DNA from: Geobacter sp. AOG1
GTDB lineage: Bacteria; Desulfobacterota; Desulfuromonadia; Geobacterales; Geobacteraceae
Reading direction: 5' to 3'
Assembly: GCF_019972315.1 (NCBI RefSeq)
Contig: NZ_BLIZ01000001.1
Span: 1,128,513-1,192,512, forward strand
DNA: 64,000 bases
Shown: one piece after another, positions 57,514-64,000 of the stretch
Numbering within the stretch: the stretch's first letter is position 1
Layout of the letters: every line of letters starts with the position of its first letter
Notes under the pieces: generated by a model
Seen by the model: the letters and a program-made list of their open reading frames with translations, nothing else
The model's database searches: none
What the model was told of the DNA's origin: nothing
Position numbers and translations under genes: made by a program

Positions 57514-59559
57514 CTACCCCATGCGATTGAGAAGGGGAACGATGAGCAGGGACACGATGTTGATGATCTTGATCATCGGGTTGACGGCCGGGCCGGCAGT
57601 GTCCTTGTAGGGGTCGCCGACGGTGTCGCCGGTGACGGCGGCCTTGTGGGCATCACCCCCCTTGCCCCCAAAGTGGCCGTCTTCGATGTACTTCTTGGCG
57701 TTATCCCAGGCGCCGCCCCCGGTGGTCATGGAGATGGCGACGAAGATGCCGGTGACGATAGTGCCGACGATGACGCCCCCCAGGGCCTTGGGGCCGAGGG
57801 TGAAGCCGACGATGACCGGTGCGGCGATGGGGATGAGTCCGGGGATGACCATCTCCTTCAGAGCGGTCTTGGTGACGATGTCGACGCAGGACGCGTAGTC
57901 CGGCTTGCCGGTTCCTTCCATGATTCCCTTGATCTCGCGGAACTGGCGCCGCACCTCGACGACTACCGCTCCACCCGCCTTGCCGACCGCTTCCATGCAG
58001 AGGGCCGCAAAGTAGTAGGGGAGCATGCCGCCGATGAACAGGCCGACGATGATGTAGGGGTCGGACAGGTCGAAGGTCTTGTTGGCGATGGTCAGTTCCT
58101 GCACATATGAAGTGAAGAGAATGACCGCAGCCAGACCGGCGGAACCGATGGCGTATCCCTTGGTGACTGCCTTGGTGGTGTTGCCGACGGCATCGAGCGG
58201 GTCGGTGACGGCGCGGACCGAGTCGTCCAGTTCGGCCATCTCGGCGATACCCCCGGCGTTATCGGTGATCGGCCCATAGGCGTCCATGGCGACGACGATG
58301 CCGGTAAGGGAGAGCATGGAGACGGCGGCGATGGCAATGCCGTAGACACCGGCTGCGTTGAAGGAAATGATGATGCCGGCGGCGATGACGATCACCGGTA
58401 GGGCAGTGGACTTCATCGAGATGCCGAGACCGGCGATGACGTTGGTGCCGTGACCGGTGGTGGATGCTTCGGCGATGTGCCTGACCGGCCCGTACTCGGT
58501 GGCGGTGTAGTATTCGGTAATCCAGAAAATGGCACCGGTCACCACCAGGCCGACGATGGCCGAGATGAAGATATTGGTGGCGGAGTAACCGGTGGGATTG
58601 CCGGCAGGGAACATGATAACGGTAACGAAGTAGAAGGCGATGCAGGCGATGACGGCAGAGGCGATCAGCCCCTTGTAGAGTGCCGGCATGATCTTCTGAC
58701 TGGCGCCGAGCTTGACGAAGAAGGTGCCGATGATGGAGGCGATGATGGAGATACCGCCGAGGATCAGCGGGTAGCTGACGGCGCCGGCGAAGTTGTTGAA
58801 GGTTATGGCCCCCAAAAGCATGGAGGCGATCAGGGTCACCGCGTAGGTTTCGAACAGGTCGGCTGCCATGCCGGCACAGTCACCCACGTTGTCACCCACG
58901 TTGTCGGCGATGACTGCCGGGTTGCGCGGGTCGTCCTCGGGAATGCCCGCTTCGACTTTTCCAACCAGGTCGGCACCGACGTCAGCCCCCTTGGTAAAGA
59001 TGCCCCCGCCGAGACGGGCGAAGATGGAGATGAGCGAGCCGCCGAAGCCGAGACCGACCAGCTGGCTGACGATATCCTTGACGGGAGCGCCCGGCATGAG
59101 CTTCTGCAGGATCAGGTAGTAACCGGCAACGCCGAGAAGGCCAAGGCCTACTACCAGCATGCCGGTGATGGCCCCACCCTTAAATGCGACGTTCAGGGCC
59201 TTGACGATACCCGATTTTGCTGCTTCGGTGGTCCGTACGTTAGCCCGGACCGAAACGAACATGCCGATGAAGCCGGTCAGACCGGAAAAGATGGCGCCGA
59301 TGGCGAAGCCGATGGCGGTCTTGTAGCCGAGAGTGGCAAAAAGTGCCACGAACATGATGGCACCAACCACGGCGATGATCGTGTACTGGCGTTTCATGTA
59401 GGCGCCGGCACCTTCCTGGATCGCCGCGGCGATCTGTTTCATCCGCTCATTTCCCTGGGGAAGCCCCAGGATCCACTGGGCCGAGATCAGTCCGTAGGCG
59501 ACGGCTGCCACGGCACAGACCAGGGCAAAGAGCACTGCATACTGTTCCATTGAAAACAT
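57514..59559 (-). CDS. hppA: Membrane proton-translocating pyrophosphatase
   Basis: Pumps protons using pyrophosphate hydrolysis; 681 residues with about 16 helices. Substrate loops [35 protein letters not shown] and DNAGGIAEM are intact. The family determinant [10 protein letters not shown] has Lys where K+-dependent enzymes have Ala, which points to a K+-independent H+ pump. It ends with [20 protein letters not shown]. Normal length. The ATG has AGGAGG upstream. Confidence 0.95.
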   Translation of the reverse strand: MFSMEQYAVLFALVCAVAAVAYGLISAQWILGLPQGNERMKQIAAAIQEGAGAYMKRQYTIIAVVGAIMFVALFATLGYKTAIGFAIGAIFSGLTGFIGMFVSVRANVRTTEAAKSGIVKALNVAFKGGAITGMLVVGLGLLGVAGYYLILQKLMPGAPVKDIVSQLVGLGFGGSLISIFARLGGGIFTKGADVGADLVGKVEAGIPEDDPRNPAVIADNVGDNVGDCAGMAADLFETYAVTLIASMLLGAITFNNFAGAVSYPLILGGISIIASIIGTFFVKLGASQKIMPALYKGLIASAVIACIAFYFVTVIMFPAGNPTGYSATNIFISAIVGLVVTGAIFWITEYYTATEYGPVRHIAEASTTGHGTNVIAGLGISMKSTALPVIVIAAGIIISFNAAGVYGIAIAAVSMLSLTGIVVAMDAYGPITDNAGGIAEMAELDDSVRAVTDPLDAVGNTTKAVTKGYAIGSAGLAAVILFTSYVQELTIANKTFDLSDPYIIVGLFIGGMLPYYFAALCMEAVGKAGGAVVVEVRRQFREIKGIMEGTGKPDYASCVDIVTKTALKEMVIPGLIPIAAPVIVGFTLGPKALGGVIVGTIVTGIFVAISMTTGGGAWDNAKKYIEDGHFGGKGGDAHKAAVTGDTVGDPYKDTAGPAVNPMIKIINIVSLLIVPLLNRMG

Positions 59560-59763
59560 CCTCCTCTGTATAGTTGTGCCTCTGGAAAGGCGTGGTAACG
59601 AATGGGAAAAACGCAGAATTCTACGAGGAAAAGCGGATGATTGTCAATACTAAAGTGGTGATTCTGTCGAAGAAAAATGCCCCGCGAAACAACATCCCGT
59701 GCGGGAGCGGATGACGTCTTACATCTTGCGCTCTTGTCGTCCAAGGGGTATTATGGGCACATC

Positions 59764-61029
59764 ATGCTATTGAAATATGGAGATATGTCCTTTGCATGTG
59801 GTCTGTCCGGCGGGCGACTGGCAGGGATCATACGCGCGGAGGTGCCTGAGCCTGCTGCGGAGCCGGAACAGTTGGTGACTGCCGCGCTTGATGCCTGCGA
59901 AGAGTATCTGGCACTGTTCCAGCGGGGCGAGCGAGTGGTGATCGTCACATCGGACATTACCCGCCATACGGGGAGCGAGGTCTACCTGCCGCTCCTTGTT
60001 GAACGTCTAAACCGGGTGGGCATCAAGGAGAGCGACATCGAGATCGTTATCGCCCTCGGTATCCACCGGAAGCAGACCGACGCCGAACATAAAAAAATAG
60101 TGGGTACTCTCTACGGCAGAATCCGTGTCACAGACCATGACTGCGACGATCCGGGGAAGCTGGTCTACCTCGGGAAGACCGTCAACGGGGTAGGGGTCGA
60201 GGTCAACCGGCGCATCGCCGAGGCGGATCGGGTGATCCTGACCGGCACCATCGGGTTTCATTATTTCGCCGGCTTCGGCGGCGGCCGGAAGGCCATTTTG
60301 CCCGGCGTGGCAAGCAGGCAGGCATGCATGGCCAGTCACTTTGCCGTCCTCAATCCGGGAGAGGGGAGCGGCAAGAACCCCCGGGCGACAACCGGCAACC
60401 TGGAGGGGAACCCGGTCCATCAGGCGATGGACGAGGCGTGCGCCATGGTGCGGCCTGCCTTCATCCTCAACACGGTGCTTTCCCCCGACAAGCGAATTGT
60501 AGCCGCCTTTGCCGGCGACTGGCGTGACGCCTTTGCTGCCGGCTGCCGCTACTATGCCGAGCATTTCACCTGCCGTCTCGCCGTACCGGCGGACCTGGTG
60601 GTGGTCTCCTGCGGCGGGTTTCCCAAGGATATCAATTTCATCCAGGCCCACAAGTCCATGGAGTACGGGTGCCAGGCGCTGCGGGAGGGGGGCGTTCTCG
60701 TTCTCCTGGCCGAATGCCGGGACGGATACGGCAACGGCACCTTTTTCGACTGGTTCCGCTACAAGGAACTGCCGGATTTCGAGGCGGCGCTTCGGCGCCA
60801 CTACGAGATCAACGGCCAGACCGCCTATTCTACCCTGTACAAGGCACAACGTTACCGGGTCATTCTCGTTTCCGGCCTTCCTCCCGAAGAGGTGCGGTCC
60901 ATGGGGATGACCCCCGCGGCGTCGCTGGACGAAGCGCTTGTCAAGGCGGAGACGATGTTGCCGCAGGACTATACGGCGTATGTCATTCCGCAAGGCGGGA
61001 CGGTGCTGCCGGTTATAAATCGGGCTTGA
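59764..61029 (+). CDS. larA: LarA-like nickel-pincer lactate racemase family protein
   Basis: A 421-residue protein of the DUF2088 / lactate racemase (LarA) family. The catalytic set is at matching spacing: DITR (Asp64, Arg67), His101 (GIHRKQ), His166, Lys176 ([10 protein letters not shown], expected to hold the nickel-pincer cofactor) and His192. The ATG at 59764 starts [10 protein letters not shown], as in LarA; an upstream in-frame start (59677) is rejected. No larB/C/E genes are adjacent. It is followed by a D-lactate/glycolate-type oxidase, which supports a lactate or other 2-hydroxyacid substrate. Confidence 0.85.
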   Translation: MLLKYGDMSFACGLSGGRLAGIIRAEVPEPAAEPEQLVTAALDACEEYLALFQRGERVVIVTSDITRHTGSEVYLPLLVERLNRVGIKESDIEIVIALGIHRKQTDAEHKKIVGTLYGRIRVTDHDCDDPGKLVYLGKTVNGVGVEVNRRIAEADRVILTGTIGFHYFAGFGGGRKAILPGVASRQACMASHFAVLNPGEGSGKNPRATTGNLEGNPVHQAMDEACAMVRPAFILNTVLSPDKRIVAAFAGDWRDAFAAGCRYYAEHFTCRLAVPADLVVVSCGGFPKDINFIQAHKSMEYGCQALREGGVLVLLAECRDGYGNGTFFDWFRYKELPDFEAALRRHYEINGQTAYSTLYKAQRYRVILVSGLPPEEVRSMGMTPAASLDEALVKAETMLPQDYTAYVIPQGGTVLPVINRA

Positions 61030-61062
61030 GGCGAGAGGCAATAGGCTAGGGGGAATTCTCCG

Positions 61063-61146
61063 TTGCCTATTGCCTATTGCCTATTGCCCATTGCCCATTG
61101 CCCATTGCCCATTGCCCATTGCCCATTGCCCATTGCCCATTGCCTA
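61063..61146 (+). repeat. Tandem heptamer array (TTGCCYA, 12 units)
   Basis: Twelve direct heptamers from 61063 to 61146: three TTGCCTA, eight TTGCCCA, one TTGCCTA. The inverse sequence AGGCAATAGGC lies 16 bp upstream (61036-61046), so a hairpin can form. The array ends 13 bp before the FAD-oxidase start codon; its translation in one frame gives a repetitive false ORF. Confidence 0.9.
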
Positions 61147-61159
61147 AAAGGAAAATTCC

Positions 61160-62542
61160 ATGCTCGAATCACGAATAATCGATGCCCTGAAAGAAATCGT
61201 CGGTGCGGAGAATGTGGCCACCGAAACCCAGGATCTCCTCTGCTACTCCTACGACGCCACCCAGATGGAGTTTCTCCCCGATGTGGTGGTCTATCCGGGG
61301 AACACTGAGGAAATCTCCCGGGTCCTCATGCTTGCCAACGGGGAATCTATTCCGGTCTTCCCCCGGGGTGCGGGGAGCGGGTTTTCCGGCGGCAGTCTGG
61401 CCAAGGGGGGAGGGATCTCCCTCGTCACCACCCGCCTCAATCGCATCCTCCGCATCGACCAGGAGAACCTTCTGGCGGAGGTGGAGCCGGGAGTGGTGAC
61501 AGAGCATTTCCAGTTGGAAGTGGAGAAGCTCGGCCTCTTCTATCCCCCCGATCCAGCTTCCCTCAAATTCTCCACCCTGGGAGGGAACGTGTCCGAGAAC
61601 GCCGGCGGCCCCCGGGCCGTCAAATACGGCGTCACCCGCGATTTCGTCATGGGGCTGGAGGTGGTCCTTCCCACGGGAGAGATCATCCGGACCGGCGGCG
61701 AAACCTACAAGGGGGTCGTGGGGTACGATCTCACCCGCCTCCTCGTCGGCTCCGAGGGGACCCTGGGGGTGGTCACCAAGATCATCTTCAAACTCCTCCC
61801 CTATCCGGAGGCAAAGAAGACCATGCTTACCACCTTCGACTCCATCGACGGTGCGGCCCGGGCGGTTTCCACCATCATCGGGAACAAGATCATTCCCACG
61901 ACCCTGGAATTCATGGACTATGCCACACTCCAGTGCGTCGACCGGCGGTTCAACCTGGGATTGCCGGTTGAGGCGCGGGCGGTACTCCTCATCGAGGTGG
62001 ACGGCGACCGGGAACTGATCGAAAAACAGGCGGCAAAGATCCACGAGGTGATCAAACCCCTGGGGCTCGTGGAGTTCAAGGTGGCGAAGGATGCCGCCGA
62101 GTCCGAGGCGCTCTGGAAGGTGCGACGGCTCGTTTCCCCGTCCCTGCGCGACGTGAACCCGGACAAGTACAATGAGGATATCGTCGTTCCCCGGAGCAAA
62201 GTCCCCGACGTCATCAGGCGCATCGAGCAGATCCAGAAGAAATACGACATCCCCATTGTCAATTTTGGTCATGCGGGGGACGGCAACATCCACGTCAACA
62301 TCATGATCGACAAGGCGGTGCCGGGGATGGAGGAGAAGGCCCACGAGGCGATCGCCGAGGTCTTCAGGGCAGCCCTCGATCTGGGGGGGACCATGTCGGG
62401 TGAGCACGGCGTTGGCCTTTCCAAGCAGCCGTTCATCCCGCTGGAACTGTCGCCGACCCAGATCGCAACCATGCAGGCGATCAAGAAGGCGCTCGATCCC
62501 AATAATATTCTCAATCCGGGCAAGATGTTTCCTGTTGGTTAA
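61160..62542 (+). CDS. glcD: FAD-linked D-lactate/glycolate dehydrogenase (GlcD type)
   Basis: A 460-residue flavoprotein of the GlcD/D-lactate dehydrogenase family. The FAD domain has [13 protein letters not shown], the substrate domain ends with [13 protein letters not shown] and [14 protein letters not shown], and the C-terminus [16 protein letters not shown] is typical. It is cytoplasmic. AAAAGGAAAA precedes the ATG directly after the heptamer array. The Fe-S partner is 102 bp downstream. D-lactate is favoured by the nearby LarA-like gene; glycolate is the alternative. Confidence 0.9.
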   Translation: MLESRIIDALKEIVGAENVATETQDLLCYSYDATQMEFLPDVVVYPGNTEEISRVLMLANGESIPVFPRGAGSGFSGGSLAKGGGISLVTTRLNRILRIDQENLLAEVEPGVVTEHFQLEVEKLGLFYPPDPASLKFSTLGGNVSENAGGPRAVKYGVTRDFVMGLEVVLPTGEIIRTGGETYKGVVGYDLTRLLVGSEGTLGVVTKIIFKLLPYPEAKKTMLTTFDSIDGAARAVSTIIGNKIIPTTLEFMDYATLQCVDRRFNLGLPVEARAVLLIEVDGDRELIEKQAAKIHEVIKPLGLVEFKVAKDAAESEALWKVRRLVSPSLRDVNPDKYNEDIVVPRSKVPDVIRRIEQIQKKYDIPIVNFGHAGDGNIHVNIMIDKAVPGMEEKAHEAIAEVFRAALDLGGTMSGEHGVGLSKQPFIPLELSPTQIATMQAIKKALDPNNILNPGKMFPVG

Positions 62543-62544
62543 AA

Positions 62545-62615
62545 TTGGGACGCAGGGGACGAATAGGACATATTGAAAACTGTGTCCCAATGTCTCATCT
62601 GTCCCATAGGTCCTA
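62545..62615. repeat. Dyad with GGGAC-type units between glcD and glcF
   Basis: TTGGGAC (62545-62551)/GTCCCAA (62584-62590) and TAGGAC (62564-62569)/GTCCTA (62610-62615) form an interleaved pair of dyads in the 102-bp spacer. Similar in style to the other heptamer-type dyads here. Confidence 0.5.
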
Positions 62616-62644
62616 TATAGGTTGGTAAGCGAAAGGTACAGATT

Positions 62645-63907
62645 TTGGATCCGTTGAAACATGTCGAAAAAGAACTGAAGAAGTGCGTAAAGTGCGGGGC
62701 CTGCCGGGCTCACTGCCCGGCGTTCGCCGCCTGGCAGCGGGAGCCGGCGGCGGCCCGGGGGAAGGTGGCCCTAGCCCAGCACCTGATGAAGCAGGACATC
62801 ACCCTGGACGACCAGACCTATCTGGCCATGTCCAAGTGCCTCCTCTGCGGCAGCTGCGTGGAGAAGTGTCCCAACGAGGTGCCGACCGATGAGATCGTCA
62901 TCGCGGCGCGGGAGGCGCTGGCGCAAAGGCGGGGGCTGACCACCTTCCACAAGGCGGTCGGTCGGGTCATACGGAACCGCAAGCTGATGAACTTCGGTGC
63001 CTTTGCGGCTGCCATCCTGGGTCCCCTCTTCTTTCGCAAGGTTCCGGCCACGTCGGGACTCAGGCTTCGCTTTCCCCTCCCCTTCGTGGGGGGGAAACGC
63101 CATATTCCCCAGCTGGCGAAGAAGCCGTTTCTCAACCGGCATCCCGAGGTGATTCCGGGAGAGCCGGGGAAGCCGCGCATCGTCTTTTTTGTCGGCTGCA
63201 TGACCAACTTTGTCTACACCGAGGTGGGGGAGGCGGCCCTGGCCCTCTTCCGGCACCTGGGGTGCACGGTCATCATTCCGAAGGATCAGCAATGCTGTGG
63301 CCTGCCGGGGATGTCGGGAGGGGATTTGGCGACGGTGCGGGAGCTGGCGGAGAAGAACCTGGCGGCCCTGGAAAAATACGAGGCCGACTACATCATGACC
63401 GCCTGCGCCACCTGTGGTGGGGCGCTCCACAAGTTCTATCCGCTTGTGGTGGGGAAGAGGAACCCTGAGCTTATGGCGCGACTCAAGGCCATTGCCGAGA
63501 AGACTGTCGATGCTGCCCAACTCCTGCAGCAGCTCGGCCTGCACCCGGCGGAGACCGGCGCCGGTGAAAAGCTCACCATAACCTACCACGACCCGTGCCA
63601 CCTGCGCACCCGGGGAATCACCCGACAACCGCGGGAGCTCCTCCAGGGGGCGCCAGGGGTGGAACTGACTGAGATGGAGGGGGCCGACAAGTGCTGTGGC
63701 CTTGGGGGAACTTTCAATGTCTACCACTACGATACGTCCCTCAAAATCAATGCCGGCAAGAGCGAAGCCATACTTAAGACGGGCGCCGAGGCGGTGGTGA
63801 CCGGCTGTCCCGGCTGCATGATGCAGTTGTCCGACGGTCTCAAGCAGGCCGGCGCACGAACCAAGGTGATGCATACCCTGGAAATACTTGCGCGCAAGCT
63901 CCACTAG
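62645..63907 (+). CDS. glcF: Fe-S oxidoreductase subunit (GlcF/LutA-type CCG protein)
   Basis: A 420-residue electron-transfer subunit that starts at TTG 62645 (AAAGGT upstream). Two [4Fe-4S] motifs (CVKCGACRAHCP and CLLCGSCVEKCP) are followed by two cysteine-rich CCG domains (CCGLPGMSGGD, CATCGGAL, CHLRTRG, CCGLGGTF, CPGCMM). It accepts electrons from the upstream flavoprotein and passes them to the quinone pool or a cytochrome. Confidence 0.92.
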   Translation: MDPLKHVEKELKKCVKCGACRAHCPAFAAWQREPAAARGKVALAQHLMKQDITLDDQTYLAMSKCLLCGSCVEKCPNEVPTDEIVIAAREALAQRRGLTTFHKAVGRVIRNRKLMNFGAFAAAILGPLFFRKVPATSGLRLRFPLPFVGGKRHIPQLAKKPFLNRHPEVIPGEPGKPRIVFFVGCMTNFVYTEVGEAALALFRHLGCTVIIPKDQQCCGLPGMSGGDLATVRELAEKNLAALEKYEADYIMTACATCGGALHKFYPLVVGKRNPELMARLKAIAEKTVDAAQLLQQLGLHPAETGAGEKLTITYHDPCHLRTRGITRQPRELLQGAPGVELTEMEGADKCCGLGGTFNVYHYDTSLKINAGKSEAILKTGAEAVVTGCPGCMMQLSDGLKQAGARTKVMHTLEILARKLH

Positions 63908-64000
63908 CTCTGCGGTTCACCGTGCGTAATTTGACAAGCTGTTTTGTTTTCCGCATCACCCCCCGCCTGCATGGGCGCAAAAGCCGCTAAATGAAGCAAA

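Noticed and set aside
61063-61308. ORF with repeated PIAHC-type units
   Set aside because: It is the translation of the heptamer repeat and overlaps the start of the real FAD oxidase gene in another frame.
1-64000. CRISPR arrays, prophage, IS elements, tRNA and rRNA genes
   Set aside because: No regularly spaced repeats with unique spacers, no transposase or integrase reading frame, and no RNA gene signatures were seen.

Overview
The window is a GC-rich chromosomal segment (62 protein genes called, no rRNA or tRNA seen) whose content points to the Geobacter group (Desulfuromonadia/Geobacterales). The pointers are several PpcA-type triheme c7 cytochromes, a fused NuoBCD subunit in a complex I operon, desulfoferrodoxin and rubrerythrin-like oxygen-defence genes, a membrane H+-pyrophosphatase of K+-independent type, and D-lactate/glycolate oxidase genes. 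This is inferred from gene content only; the species cannot be named from the sequence alone.

Layout. 1-4.5 kb: a truncated RluA-type pseudouridine synthase, then stress and redox genes on the minus strand (rubrerythrin-like, tpx, PilZ, desulfoferrodoxin, a periplasmic protein), a small triheme cytochrome and a 49-residue hypothetical. 4.9-7.2 kb: a four-S1-domain protein with greB, and a lysine-rich secreted protein. 7.4-13.5 kb: the glutamate synthase large subunit (carrying an in-frame palindromic insertion), a PrxQ/Bcp peroxiredoxin, a hemerythrin, and a thioredoxin whose first active-site cysteine codon is TGA, most simply read as selenocysteine. 13.5-31 kb: complex I operon in the order nuoA-BCD-E-F-G-H-I-J-K-L-M-N, with seven non-nuo genes spliced in (two monoheme cytochromes, DUF488, a degenerate GGDEF protein, a membrane protein, an ankyrin protein and a DUF1345-like membrane protein) and a strong internal terminator.

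31-42.5 kb: a membrane-anchored HTH regulator, three PpcA-like cytochromes, a DinG-type helicase with an N-terminal JAMM/RadC-like metalloprotease domain, and a minus-strand run of comF, LUD-domain, MtfA-like, acyl-ACP thioesterase, GDSL esterase, methyltransferase and Omp85-like genes. 42.6-48.1 kb: alpha-glucan phosphorylase and an NtrC-type two-component pair. 48.3-54.7 kb: hypA-B-F-C-D-E for [NiFe]-hydrogenase maturation, with large related palindromic elements in every spacer after hypF. 54.8-63.9 kb: glycogen synthase, a secreted protein of unknown function, hppA, a LarA-like racemase and a two-gene D-lactate/glycolate oxidase.

How it fits together: complex I, the periplasmic cytochromes and lactate oxidation are the bioenergetic core; hyp genes serve hydrogenases encoded elsewhere; glgA/glgP handle storage glucan; peroxiredoxins, desulfoferrodoxin, rubrerythrin, hemerythrin and the thioredoxin protect an anaerobe from oxygen. 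The observations most worth checking are the probable selenocysteine thioredoxin with its SECIS-like hairpin, the JAMM-DinG fusion, the family of long palindromes in the hyp operon, and the palindromic element translated inside glutamate synthase.
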